Under the pieces are notes generated by a model. It did not search any database and had not been told where the DNA came from. It saw only the letters and a program-made list of their open reading frames with translations. Below are positions 12,186 through 24,861 of a stretch of DNA of 64,000 nt, piece after piece (position 1 is the stretch's first letter; each line of letters begins with the position of its first letter). The position numbers and the translations under genes were made by a program. Origin of the DNA: Isoetes taiwanensis (Eukaryota > Streptophyta > Lycopodiopsida > Isoetales > Isoetaceae); NCBI GenBank assembly GCA_021234155.1, contig JAJEKV010000017.1, positions 4,188,792 to 4,252,791 on the forward strand, given 5' to 3'.

Positions 12186-15100
12186 TCAGATATCCTTCAT
12201 CTTGTACACATTCTGGTTGTCCCCATCTGAACTTGAAGCTTGGGCCTTATTATTGGAATGAAGATTGCACGCGTCATCAAAATGAGTAGTGATAGCAGCT
12301 GAAGCACCTTCAAAGTGATAAACCCCAACTAAGGTCGAAGCATACTCATATAACTGTGGCCGATGCGAAACCATTATATACTGAGCCAAGGTATTTTTCT
12401 GTGAAATTACAAGTTAATAAACAATGTAAATGGAATGTTGTACCAAAGAATGTTGCAGAACCTAGAAAACTACCTTGATGTACTCAGCCACCACTTGTAC
12501 ATTTCTGGTGTCTAGGGATGCATCTACTTCATCAAAGAAATAGAAAGCTGATGGAAAGACAGACTGCAGGCTGAAGGAGAGTGCAAGTGCTGCTAAAGCT
12601 TGTTGACCTCCAGATAATGAGATAAAGGTACGCCATTTATGATGATCTGGACGAACTACCAAAAGAATTAAATTTGTGAATTAGTCATCTGGTGTAGGAA
12701 AGAATGAATACTTATGAATATTGCAAAGCTTAACTACCATGAAAATGGACGCCATCAATAAAAAGAAGGCTTTTCTCATCTGTGTACGATAGATATGCAT
12801 CCCCCTGCTTCGTGAGAACCCTGTAGATTCTGGACAAATGCATATTAACCTGCAGAAAATAATCCACACACATATCTGTGATTATAATACTGTGTCAATG
12901 CATACATTGTTGAAAGCTGGAACCTTTCTTATCGCTTCCCGGAAAGTTTGTAGCCTTTGATTTTCTAAGTCGTCTTTCAGCAGTTTCTCGGACTCTATAT
13001 CGTTATTTAGTGCTTCCAACTGTTCTGTAACCAAAATTTCCTTCTTCTTCAGCATCACGTCCTCATTAAGAGCATCTGCGTCGAGGGTCCTGGTTAAGTG
13101 GCAGATAAGGAAATAAGGTGGTTGCACTTTGATGAAGCCAACAAATAGAACAACAGAGATCCTACATGCAAAACTCAATTAACATTTTTTCCCTTTGCGC
13201 CAAACATTTTCCTTGGTCACTAAAAGTAGAAGGATCATCTCCAATGGATGTCTTAATCCTATTGCATGCTCTCTTTGCATAGTGATCAGTGCATGACTCC
13301 TTCAAGACTTCCACTACTTTATGGAGTTTTTCTTGTATGGCTCTCCTTGAATAGGCAATATTCTCAAGCTCCTCACATGCACGAATCTGTAAAAAACAGA
13401 GGAAAAGGTAGAAGCCCTTGTAATATGAATCATGCAACCAACTTATTCTGTACTAAGCATATTAGTGCAAACTATTTAATCAATGTTGATCATTACCTCT
13501 TTCTTCTGTAATTTAGCACTCTCTTTAAGTGATTTCTGTAGCTTAGCTTCAAGTGAAGAAAGTTTTTTTTTTCCTTCTTGTAAACGCTGTAAACTGCATA
13601 TAATCGTGATATCAAATCTAATAACAATAGGAAGCATAATATATATGTTGCTGACCTCCCTTCTCTTTCATGTTGAGCACTCTGAAGCTCATCCTTCAGC
13701 TCAGTGAGCTTGCTTCTCAATGTGGTCACTTGCTTGTTCAGTGGGCATTGAGTTGGCTTTTGGTTCCTTTGATGAAGTTGTTTCTGTAAACAGTTTATGC
13801 CTAACTTTGTTTCCCTGATTTGGTTGCGAAGTTCCTTTAGTCTGGGTGTTCTAGGATTGTCACCATCATTTCTGCGAGGCGCAAATTGTATATTCTGCAG
13901 AAACACATTTTTACTTTTTTCCAGCTGTTGAAGCTCATCTCTGAGTAATTGGTCATGTCCAGATCTTATTGCCGACTTGGCAAGGTCCAGTTCAATCATC
14001 TTTCTCTCTATTCTATCCTGCAGTTTTGAGATGGTAACTGTTGTGCTCGATTTGCCCCTCTGCAACTGATCCATATGCTGTTTCATTGCTTTTTCCTGGA
14101 CCTCGAGTGTTTGTACTTCTTTATCTTCATTTGACAGGGCCGCTTCTATAACTAGTCTCCTATTATGAAGATGAACGCTCCTTTCTTTAGCTTCCTGTAT
14201 ATCGCACAGTGGAATGTTGGCAGAGAAATCGCTCGTACTTTTATGTTCAGCACTTCTGATTAGGTACTTCCCATGCAAGTTCACCGTCCTCACAATTTCA
14301 CCGTCCTGCAAGCAGTGGGATTAATCAAAGGAACACATGTATGCTTCACAATCCAAGGAGATGTCATACCAGTTTAAAAATTTCTCCAGAAACAGTGACA
14401 ATGTTGCACTTAGTCCCCTTTCCTTGGAGATGGGATATTGCTGCATCCCGGTCTGCCACAACCAACCAGTTGTATAGGTACTTGGCAAAGACACCCTTAT
14501 ACTTACAATCGCATTGGATGTATGATAAAACTGGTTCAGCAGCCACGTTGGTAGAATTAGGCAGTGAGGACCACATCACTGGTGGACGCAAAGACTCTGC
14601 AAGAATTTCACATGATGCAACACCAATACGATGAGTTTGGAAGTAACTAATAAGCTCATTGGCTGTGTCTCTGTCTTCAGTCACGAATCTGCATTAATTG
14701 CACATAGATACTTAAACAACTGCAACTAAATGCTCTAACATTAGATTAAATTAAATCTTGGGGTGTAATTATTGTCATTTCCTTCGCATAGAAACCTCTC
14801 TAACACATCTGAGTAGAGTCAAGGTCAATACGTGGTAGCCATATTGATACAGTTGCAGAAGATCGCATTTACGGCCTTAAACATAGAATCATCTATGGTT
14901 GCCAAAGATGACAAACGTCCATGGAACTTATTCTTTAGTCTCCCCATCAAGGCATCCACAGCTGCCTCCTCTCTTGAAGAAAGAGGTGCCCTGGATTCCA
15001 ATCCTTCAAGCCCTTTCTTTAGGCGAGTAACCTGGGCCTGCTTAATAGAGCATGAGGCATATTTGCTGGTCTCGAGGAGCCAAGCTTGAGGAGAATGCTC

Positions 15101-17361
15101 ACCTCAATAGAAAACAATTCCTCCATCAAGGCTGATATCTTTAACTGTCTTATCCTTAGCTCACGTTGAATTCTGCTTATCTGCTCTTCAGCATTAGCAA
15201 CATCTGTTTCATGTTTTCTCTCAAGAACCTTAATGGTAGATAGTTCCAGTCGCAGAGACTCTACCTACATAATTTGGTTGAAGTCAAATCATAAAAAGGA
15301 ACTAATGAATAGAGTAAACCACAAGCTTCTTCTTGAAGGAGAAAACTCAGACTGACCTCAGCACCAATATCAGAAACCTTTGCTGTAGATGTATTTTGAT
15401 GTTGGTCTATTAGATGTAGCATCTCCTAGATATCAGAGGAGTTGCGGTATCTTAGAAAACATCCATATGTATTGCAGAATAGTCATAAGCCTTGGAGATT
15501 ACTTGCCTGAATTTTTGATATCCTCATATCAAGCAATGTGTGTTCATCCACAAATGCTTTCTCACAATCTATCTTGTCACTGCAAGGAGACATTCTGGAC
15601 ATTTCCTTTAAAAGGGTCTCCTTCTCCATTTCAAGCTTGTAAAGCCTCTCTAGGCTGTCATCCAGCTTCTTGTTGATGACTTTTTGTCTAGTAACAGTAT
15701 CTGCCCTTTCTTTTGCATCCAGACTCTTTTGCCTCGATAATTCCTTTTCAGTTGCAGTTAAGCGAACCTGCAGGAACTATGTCTTCACAATGGTGCCACG
15801 GTATTTTGTTCTTTCCAGATTGCAATATTGCCTTACCTGAACTCTGGCTAATTCTAATTTCAACGTTTCGAGCTGTTTTTCAGCAGTTGCAGCACTTTTC
15901 GAGCATTCCTTCTGCAAGATTTTAATTCCTTTTTGTTCGAGCTTTAATTGCTCCAAAGCATTTTCGTGTTTCTATTATATTTCATAGGAAAGAAAATCTT
16001 TAAGGTATGTTATGGAAAGAAAACAAAAAAGTAGATTGGATACACATCTTTCTGACTGGATTTCTGCAAGCTTGTGGGATTTGTCTTCTAATTTAGTATT
16101 GAAGAGACATAATTCATCCCTAAGAATCCCCTCTTGTTTTATGAGGAAAGTAACCTGAAATTCAACTCCAAATGTATAATTGCCTTGATACAATGTGTAA
16201 TGAGTATTAGATGATAACACTAACTTTAATGGATAAAAACTCCTTCCATTGTTTGTCAAACCTAAAATGGACACAGGAAAAGTTAGTCTACTATCATCTG
16301 AAAGGGCACAAAAGAGGATTTAAGAAGACATTACTCCTTCCATTTGTGAATATCAGGAGAAATCAACTCCCTCCGATGTTGTATCCCATTCAAATTTTCT
16401 TGCAAAGTACTATGTTCTGTCACGTGCTTTTCTATGGTCGTCTCAATTGTTTTTATTTTTTCTTCAAAATGGCTGGCACCTATCAACTCTTCAAGATGCT
16501 GCAGATAGTAAAGTTAAAGGGAAATACTGAACATAGTTTAGCAATGTATACACACATTTACTCTACCTTACTTAGCTCTAGTGGTTGTCTTGCCTTCAAG
16601 ACCTGCTGGCTCTGCATCACTATAAATCTGGTAGGAAATCAAATACGAAGTAAGAACATATTCTGGCAAACCTGTCCTTGATACAGGAATTAAGCTAGAC
16701 CTGTCAAGAGCGCCTGCGTCAATGTTGATCTTAGTCAGCTCCTCCTTGAAGTTGGGTAACGCTAATGCTCTGCAAGACACAAATACGAACCTAAAAACGC
16801 AGAAGAGAGCAGAACTAAATCTTATTTTGTTGATACCTTTTGATTCCATTTGCTTTCCAAAAATATTGACTGCTTGTCTTTGTAATAATCCTAGATATCC
16901 TAATTTCTGTGTCTGTGACAAGTTTCATGGTAATAGAAACCTACAAAGACCGTAGAAAAAGTAAATTTTCTTCTGGCGTTCAACATTTAGAGATTGAGGA
17001 TGCGATCAAAACCTTTGCAAATGCTTTTGATTCTTCCTTTCTCAGGTCGTCATTCAACAGGGATGCTGATTTCTTCGTTCTTAACATGCGAGGTTTAGCT
17101 CCAAATGCGAACGCTAGTGCTTCGCCAATAACCTAGGTTTAAGTCAGGTAAAGCATCTGCTTCTATTTCTAAAAGGCCATACACTAAGCTGGGAATACTT
17201 ACACTTTTGCCGGATCCATTGCAACCGACGACGCAAGAGAAGTTCGTAAAAGGGCCGATCTTAACCTTGCGCTTGAAGCTCTTAAATCCGCAGATAGAAA
17301 TGTGGCGGATGCAGGCAATGGATTGTGGATGATGCGGATCATTTTCTCCGGCGGATGACAT
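12186..17361 (-). CDS. Non-canonical SMC-family chromosome ATPase, ~20 exons
   Basis: This is a split ABC ATPase of the SMC family, which forms ring complexes that organise chromosomes in the nucleus. Splicing gives about 1,200 codons. Exon 1 (17361-17203) has Walker A, GCNGSGKS, continuing in exon 2 as VIGEALAFAFGAKPRMLR. Exons 4-6 give the conserved ALDRFIVMQSQQVLKARQ and HLEELIGASHFEEKI. Long coiled coils follow (16154-15037, 14305-12906), split by a hinge (14832-14688 region, FVTEDRDTANELISYFQTH). Exons 18-20 form the C-terminal head: signature LSGGQQALAALAL, Walker B FYFFDEVDASLD, H-loop region IMVSHRPQLYEYA. Other exons: 17132-17013, 16940-16837, 16769-16701, 16627-16567, 15971-15837, 15767-15507, 15425-15357, 15264-15103, 15037-14832, 14688-14370, 13593-13497, 13386-13166, 13089-12906, 12849-12738, 12655-12474, 12398-12186. 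The intron after 15507 uses a GC donor. The exon 6/7 junction (about 16335/16154) has no phase-matched donor I could find. The head motifs do not match SMC1-SMC6 as I know them. Confidence 0.85.
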
Positions 17362-17714
17362 AGCTACTCGTCACCTCGAGCATGGGAATTTTATGCGTTT
17401 TACGTTCCTTGCCTGACAAGATGACATGTGGAGTTCTAACGCAGGCATAACGCTTTTAGCCTCTTTCAAGCATTCTTTCACTTGAGAAATCGGAGTTGGG
17501 AAATTTTAGACCCGAAAACTGCATTTCCTCCTAGTTTTCTTCGTTTGGAAACTTTCGCTCCCACCTGAGCTTAAACACCGCCACCAAGTTCAATACAAAC
17601 TAATTTCTATTGAAAACAAACTCAAATCAAGGTTGAACAAATTTTATATTATGTAAAAAAAATTTGAGGGATGAAAAAGAGTTTATTAATCAAAGGTGAA
17701 CATTACAAGATGTG

Positions 17715-17918
17715 CTGTGAAATGGCAAGAGGTCGGCCATTCCCTGTGTGGCAGGGCCGTGTGGCAGGGCCACCAGCTCACAAGAGGTCGGCCATTCCCT
17801 GTGTGGCAGGGCCACCACCAGCTCACAAGAGGTCGGCCATTCCCTGTGTGGCAGGGCCACCAGCAGCCACCTCTTGCCATTCCCTGTGTGGAATGGCCGA
17901 CGTCTTGCCATTTCACAG
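17715..17918. repeat. Inverted repeat enclosing tandem 45-55-bp units
   Basis: Terminal arms of 29 bp (17715-17743 and 17890-17918) are reverse complements with one mismatch. Between them lie about 2.5 tandem copies of a unit starting GGTCGGCCATTCCCTGTGTG (starts 17731, 17786, 17831). It is GC-richer than its surroundings and sits about 350 bp upstream of the SMC start codon. It resembles a small foldback/MITE-like element. No target duplication was recognised. Confidence 0.85.
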
Positions 17919-18989
17919 CGTCAAGGTAAGATTTTAACAGGCTGCAACAGGTCTTCAACAGAGATTTTAGCAGATTTTCGCTGGCTGCAGCAGGTCGATC
18001 AAGAATGCGATCCCATTTTCCATTCTTGATTAGAATGGTTGCCACATGGCAGCCATTCATTGGAGAATACACAGGAATGAACATCAACTTACCTTGACGT
18101 ACATATCTCACCTAGCTTAAACTTTATGTCCAATTGAGCAAGAAAACCTACCAAAACCTGCAACAAGTGTGGTACATATACATATCAGTAGTAACGTTGA
18201 AATTTTATTGGTTCCTATTTCGTTATTTGCTTAACTAATCCATGTTAATTTTCTCAGATCTGATTCATTCATATTATACGGATACTCATTAAGAAGATAC
18301 TAAAGCAGAAAATGAAATGAAAGGAAAAGGGATGCATAGACATATCAGTTATCATTTAACCAAATAACACGATAAAATTATATTATTGTTTCTAATATGT
18401 AACTCTATCTCAGCTGCAACCTGCATGCAAAATTTACAGTCTGATTAAACAACCATTGATTGAACCATTATAAATAAAATATTGCATAGAACGTTAGCAA
18501 GAAGTTCCCTAGAACATGAAAGAAACTATTTTTTTGAACACATTGTGACGTTCCCATAGTGACATTGTACATATCAACCCCAATGACATGTACACGGCAA
18601 CTGTATAGGGTTGTACCCTGGAGTACAACCAATGGAAGCATTATATTGCATGTCCCCATTAACATGTGCATATAACCCATTGCCACATGGCATAGCCGTA
18701 AGTGACCTTTTAGATTCCAACCCTAAAAGCATCGTGTTAAAAAGAGCCTGGAACCCTAAAAGTGTCCTTTTTGGATTCCAGTCTCCAAAGCTCGCATTGC
18801 CCAAGCGCCACACCCATTCCCGAGTAGATCGTCAAGGCTCAACCATCCCAAGCCATTCCGACATCATGGACGTCGTCAAAGGACTTGGAACGAGCCAAGG
18901 ATCCGGTATGTGGTTGATCTGTTATGCAACACCAGCTTCCCGATCGTCATTAAGTCGGGTTTGCATTCTTTCTTAGCCTTAGAGGATCT
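17919..18989. other. Gene-free interval between SMC gene and gypsy element
   Basis: No gene is seen. A small hairpin (ATCAAGAATG / CATTCTTGAT, about 17,998-18,030) follows the foldback repeat. Around 18,700-18,780 the phrase AACCCTAAAAG recurs. The rest is unremarkable AT-rich sequence. Confidence 0.4.
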
Positions 18990-19165
18990 ATAGATCCCCA
19001 GATCTCAGCCTCTAATGAATGAACCTAATCATGTATGTGTAGGAAGATAGATTAGAGGTTATTCTGTATTTCAAGTTCATTGAATGATGATGGTTTATCT
19101 TTGTACTCGTCTCTTGAGCGGGTATGTCTAGCTTAAAGGATTGGGTACCTACTCTTTGAATAACT

Positions 19166-19730
19166 TCAAATAGTCCCGCCCACGTTGGAGCAAGTTCTTG
19201 CAATTGCCGATGTGGAGCTTGATTTGCTTGATTTAATCTTAAGCCGCACATTATGTCCAACCCGAAATTGCCTTACCGTTCTATGTTTATCAGTCAAACT
19301 TTTCTGACGGCTTCTTGCAGCTGACAAATATCCTTGGACGTCTTCCACTAACTGCTGCATATCGTACAACAACTTATTAAGAGACTTCTACCTTTGACAT
19401 GGGATTGTGCCAGGTATTCGGTGTGAGGCATTGATAGCCATAAGTAATCATAATGGGAACCATTTGGGATGATTTCTGCTTGGTGCTATTATATGCAAAC
19501 CCAACCAAGTAAATATAGTCCTTCCACCTTGCATGCTTATTCCACACATAGTTGCTCAATATATCTTTTAGAATCCTATTCGTCCACTCCATCTGACCAT
19601 CTGTTTGGGGGTGATCTCTTGTGCTCATGCAGAGCTTCATCTCAATGGTGTTGAAGAAATCTTTCAAGAAGGCAGCCATCTTCAACAACTTGTCGACCAC
19701 TACCATTAAGGCATCATGGCCCCTTGCCAT
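19166..19730 (-). pseudogene. gypsy integrase C-terminal relic
   Basis: The 19730-19377 frame shows STRDHPQTDGQMEWTNRILK, the conserved integrase core end with its HPQTDGQ.E motif, and then FAYNSTKQKSSQMVPI, the stretch that follows it in plant gypsy integrases. A shifted frame at 19372-19166 continues with LSAARSRQKSLTDKHRTVRQFRVGH, corresponding to the region before the C-terminal DNA-binding part (usually R..QK.YADK.RR...F..GD.V). The enzyme would insert element DNA into the chromosome. The frame change and missing N-terminal portion make it non-functional. Confidence 0.8.
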
Positions 19731-20037
19731 TATTGGAAGGCCTATTATGAAGTCTATGTTGACTACTCCCCATTAGGCATTTGGCACCACCACGGGTTCC
19801 AAGGCAACTGGAATTTGGAATTGCTTCGCTTTCATCTGCTGGCATAACTGGAAATCTTGAATGTAGTTTGCTATATGCTTCTTCATGCTTGGCCAGAAGT
19901 AACTACTTCTAATGTTGATATAGGTTTTCATGAATCATGTGTGACCAACAATCGAGTTATTATGTGTATCATGGAGAATTAACTTCTTTACTCTTGATGA
20001 TTATGGTACAAATCATTTGTTCTTATAAGATAGGAGA

Positions 20038-21940
20038 TTACCTTCCTTCTTGCAATAGAACTCCCCCGGTTGCAATATTGTTTGCATCTGTTACTAGCAA
20101 TTTGTCCTTACTTGGGTTGGGTAGGGTCAGCACTGGTGCTATAGTCAAGGATTTCTTGAGCTTGTCAAAAGAAGCTTGAACATTCTGGATCCAATGTGCA
20201 ACCCAATTCTTGACTTTGTGATGCTTAGTGAGATCCAAAATAGGAGCTTCCCACTTAGCAAAGTCCTTTACAAAGTTTCTATAATACCCGCAATACCCAA
20301 GAAATTTCTTACTTCTGACACATTCTTTGGTGCTGGCCAATCAATTATTGCTTCAATCGTGGATGGGTAGGTGGTGATTCCAGGGAAAAATTTAAGCACA
20401 GTATATATCTTTTCATAAAAAATGGTTTGGCTATTTTTCAAAATCTGACAGTATTTTATGATATACATTTGGCTAAAGTTATTATTAACATTACATTTAT
20501 ATGTATTTTGACTTGGCGAAACTTTTGAATTAAGTATTCCTTTAAGCTTTCACTTGAGTATCTTTTCTATTAGAAAAAAGCAAAAAATGTAGATTCTATA
20601 GTTTTAGACATATTGTACTAGAATTACAAACATATTGTACTAGAATTACAAATAATAATCAACAATCAAGGAACATACAGTGATATTAAAAAACTTTAAC
20701 AGAAGCTCACAACATAGCTTATAACATCCATAGTCTGAACTATATTCAATGCAACGACATCCTTCTAGATATAGTGATCAAATTGCACTTATCTCTGACC
20801 CTTGAAGGAAGTTATGCGACTGACTCGGGCATCTAGATAGACATCTCTTACAACTCTTTTTGTAAGATGCATATGTGGTATATGTAATAGAAATTCATAA
20901 TTTGAAAAACTACTATTACCAATGATGGTAGGTAACGATCTGTAACAATCTTTAATAAGAATTCATTTTGTTTGGCTATTAATGATCTAATGTATAAATT
21001 TTGTAATATAAAGAAAGGCTAATCCCTTTTTCATTAAGAAAAAGGGGAAAAATAGTTTGACTAATCCTAAAAAAATAATGGAGTACTTGTTTTAACTATG
21101 GCTATTTTTTATTTTTTTAAAGAAATCTCTCTTCGTAAAATTCGCCGCAAAAATTGTCTACACCCCCTAAAAAATCGCCATTTGGCTAAGAATAGCCACT
21201 AATTTTTTCCATGGGTGATTCCCTCTGCTGACACCATGTGGCCTAGATACTCTGCCTTGGGTGTTACGAAGTGGCACTCCGAAAGCATGCCAAAAAGGAG
21301 GTGTCGTCTCAACTTTTCCAACACCCTAAGTGGATTATATATTCCTCCAATGACTTGCTGTTGATTAAGATGTCATCGAACAAAATGATGACAAACTCAT
21401 CAAAGAAGTCTCTAAAGGCGTCGTTCGTTAACCTCATGAAGGTTGCAGGAGCATTCGATGGATCAAAGGATATTACTGTGAATCTATAATGCCCATACCG
21501 CATTCTAAAGGGAGACTTATGAATGTCTTCCTCTTATTATCCTTATCCGATGATATTCGGATCCCAGATCAATCTTAGAGAAGAATTTTGCTCCTTAGAG
21601 TTGGTCCATCAAGTTGTCGTCAAGACATACTTTGTTCTTTATCGTCTGCCTATTGAGTTGCCGATGGTCGATATACATCCTCTGACTTCCATCCTAGCCG
21701 AATGAATCTACGCTTAAGCAACTCCTGCAATTGCTTCTTGAGATTTGCTAGCTCGGGAGTGCTCATTCTATAAGGAGCTTTGTTGGTCGGCTTTGCGTCT
21801 GGTACAAGAGTGATTTTTCACTCTACGCCTCCATAGGGCAAAAGCTCTCAGTTTTTATCCGAAAGTATAACATGGAACTCCCTAATTAACTTAGCAATTG
21901 GCCTATTCCTTTTTAATCTTGTGATCGGGGTTGATGGCTT
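20038..21940 (-). pseudogene. gypsy reverse transcriptase-RNase H relic, interrupted
   Basis: Minus-strand landmarks in order: [20 protein letters not shown] (about 21,800-21,720), MRYGHYRFTVISFDPSNAPA and the catalytic box FDDILI in place of YDDIL at 21503-21309, ECHFVTPKAEYLGHMVSAEG up to 21,222, then STIEAIIDWPAPKNVSEVRN at 20381-20268, and FLGYCGYYRNFVKDFAKWEA with an RNase H start LLVTDANNIATGGVLLQE at 20340-20038, where the usual catalytic DAS is DAN. The coding sense runs straight across the 832-bp insertion once that and one target-duplication copy are set aside. Stops and frameshifts elsewhere show earlier decay. Confidence 0.8.
20382..21213. mobile_element. 832-bp non-autonomous insertion with 9-bp target duplication (MULE-like)
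   Basis: This AT-rich, non-coding block is flanked by identical 9-bp direct repeats GGTGATTCC at 20373-20381 and 21214-21222, and sits inside a gypsy RT reading frame that is continuous on both sides. That makes the boundaries exact. Nine-base target duplications are characteristic of Mutator-like elements. The termini are only weakly inverted (GGGAAAAATTTA versus TGGAAAAAATTA after complementing), so this would be a MULE derivative with poor terminal repeats. No transposase is encoded. The phrase TTTGGCTA recurs inside it and at both ends. Confidence 0.75.
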
Positions 21941-24458
21941 CCAATTTAAGTATTTATGCGACCTCATCCCTCATGATGCACTTAAGTAACTGCTTCACTG
22001 ACATGCATTGCATGACTAAAATTACTTCCTTAATGTTAATTATAAGGTGCTTGCCATTTGGTGCTAGGATAGACATCTATTGCTTATGGCAATCACTTAT
22101 TGCCTTAGCTGGCTTTAAATGTTCCATGTCTATTATGTTGTCATACTTGCCGAAGTCCATAACTTTGGCGTCGATTGCTTAATTTTGCTCTGTTTAAGGT
22201 GATGTCGAAGTTGGCTATTGTTCCTTTGGTATTGCGAATTGCTTCATCTTGCCATATGCATGGCATTTCCTTTTGTCACACAAGACTATTCGTTTAAATA
22301 ATTATTCTCTAAATCTAATCTATAGTCTATAATTCTCCATTTCTTAATTATTACCATCTTGAAAATAAGTTGGCCGGACTTGTTAGGTTGCTTCTCTTTA
22401 TTGGGTCAGATTATTCCTTATGTTGTGGAGGTACTCGTCTTATACATGGTCAATAATTATCCTAGTAATGGATCCTGCTTAGCGAGGTGATCAAGCTCAC
22501 CATGAGGTTCCAATATGTTGGACATCTGTCAACAATCGTGTATAATTTTAGTTATTCTATTTCCCTCCCAATCCTTGAAACTTTGCTCAATTCTTGGGCG
22601 ATCCTTTCATAAGACCCATCATGGATGTCATCATCCATAAATCTAACATACTCAAACTATCTAATGTTGCCGCTATAGGACTGATGAGGATGATGAGTGC
22701 TTTACCACTTTGAACTGTTCAACCTCTCTTCTTGGAGTTAAGTTTATTTGCATCCATGTGCGGGAACTATAATATTGAGTAATCAATTATTAATGATGGT
22801 ATTTGGTTTCTCATGGTGTCTCTTCTTGTTAGTACTTAACTTTCAATCTGTAAGGTTGATCATGATCCTTTTGCAAGGATATGGTGTTGTCGAGATTGAT
22901 GTAGCTACTCTAGAGAATTGGGTTGATGAGGAAGAAGTTGGTTGCAGTGTGGCCATACTCTTATTCATGAGCAGCCTGGCCTTACTGGCTTGTAATTCCT
23001 TCTAATCAAAGCATCGATGCTTGATGTCTAGATCTGATAGTAACACAGGCATGTATATCTGAGATAGTTGCCCTCCTAGCAAATATGTTTGGTTTCATCT
23101 TCATAAACTCGTGATATAAATAGTCAATGAAGTTGTCTACTTCTTGGTGGTGGAACTGTAATAATAGTCTGTCGATGTGGAGCCTTTTCTCGAGACAATA
23201 TGGCGCTAGGAGAATATACTTGGCTAGAAGATATTCCTCCCATAATGTGATCAATGGCGTAAGTGCCATGATGCCCCTTGACTGTTGAGTAGCCCTTCTC
23301 AGCAACTCCTGTGTTTGTTCTTGATGTCTCAATTGTCCTTTCTGTAGTCAGGTTCCCTTGTTCCCCGACTTGATCTTTGACCTGCCAAATTTCCTCCATA
23401 AGGTTGTTCGTTGCTTGGAATTGCTTGATGTGATCGGGTAGCTTCTGTGTTGAGGGGTCAAGGATCTAAAAATGAAGGTCAACCTGACCTAATTGACTGC
23501 CCTAAAGTGCATTGAGTAGCTAATACTATAACAAACAATAATTATTTATGTCTACCGACTCTATAATTTCTATATTCGTGCCTTGTATCTAATCTAAGTC
23601 CAAATAAGCATCTTAGCATTTGACACATCATTAAGAGCTGAGAAAGATAGTTATCTATTGTAATTGGGTGATAGAGACTTATGTTTATGGGTGTACTTGG
23701 TATGCTGGGCTAAAATACCTTGGCAGAATGAATTCCTGGACAATTATCTATGATATGAAAGGTACGGTGGAAGACATGATGGTGTATGTGTTGATGTGTC
23801 ATAACAACGTGTGGCAACAATTTCTAAGCCTTTGGTAACTAAATGAGTTGCTAAGAAAAAGGTTTGATTATACTATCATTGTGTAAACAAGAAGATGCTT
23901 AGCTAGCTAAGAGTGGCAACTAAGCTAAGATAAATGCAAAGTGCAATCTATATCTAGCTTAAGGGTTTTGGTTCTAACCCTAAAGATCTTGGACAACAAT
24001 ATTTTCTAGTATGTTCATGTTAAATATAGCTAGAGATTATAATTCAAACACAAACAATGCCCGTCTTCAGTGGTTGGCACGGGGGGATTTGGAGGGGTTC
24101 ATCCATGTGGGTGGATGGATGGGAGGTTCAATTCTTGCTACTGCAAGAATGCTTTTAAGGTGAGGTCAAAATAGATTGAGAAGTGGAATGACATGCCACA
24201 GGTCAATGTAGAATACATCAAATAGCTAAAACATGCATGCCAAGCATTTTTGTCGGTTGTTTTAGGAAAAATTCATGCAGAAGTCTAGCACTCGTGTTAC
24301 TTCGCGCATTCGAAAGTTCTGAGACCTTCGAAAAGTCTTTTGGCAAGGACTGACTGCCTTTTGAATATATCTAGAACTGTTTTCATGCTAAGGTGGCAAA
24401 ATTTAGCTTTATATTAATACAATAAAGTTTTACATAGCATAACTTAAAAGAAAATTAA

Positions 24459-24724
24459 CTAGAAATCTCCTAAGGTTTTGTTTTTCCTTATTCTTTGTGT
24501 CAAGTTCATGTCCTTGGGCATGACAACCACCCTTTTGGTATGGATTGCACATAGATTGACCTCTTCGAATAGTTGAGTCTGTTTCGCTTCGGCCGCTTCT
24601 TCACAATACGACACCAGCATTGGTGTGACCCAATAGTCTATCCTAAAATCTTGCATGACCTCCCAAAGCAAGTGTTCAAACGGGGCTTTCTCGGCAAGTT
24701 CGTGCATTGTTAGAAGTGCCAATT
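24459..24724 (-). pseudogene. Histone H3-fold-like segment in gypsy 5' coding region
   Basis: The 87-codon frame reads [14 protein letters not shown], then [20 protein letters not shown], then [20 protein letters not shown] and RIRKN. Aligned by eye this follows the H3 core: alpha1 (LPFQRLVREIAQDF), alpha2 (AALQEAAEAYLVGLFEDTN), [24 protein letters not shown]. H3 packs with H4 in nucleosomes. Many surface positions differ from canonical H3, so this is a divergent form. It has no ATG in a good position. Upstream in another frame lies a basic, Pro/Ser-rich stretch (STNSPKRARQGPNSKHNQ) resembling a tail, joined across an 8-A run that shifts the frame. It lies on the coding strand of the gypsy element, between the primer-binding site and gag/pol, which suggests capture by the element rather than a host histone gene. 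Confidence 0.65.
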
Positions 24725-24861
24725 TTTTTTATAAGCTTGGTTGTGCTTAGAGTTCGGCCCCTGACGGGCCCTCTTTGGTGAGTTGGTCGAGGCAATGGGG
24801 GCTTGATATTTGATCGGGGTTGGCCACCCTTGATGAACTTTGGCACACTTTACTTGCAATA

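Noticed and set aside
17671-18111. Several overlapping frames with repeated GRPFPVWQG/HTGNGRPLV-type peptides
   Set aside because: They are driven by the inverted/tandem repeat; no gene structure surrounds them.
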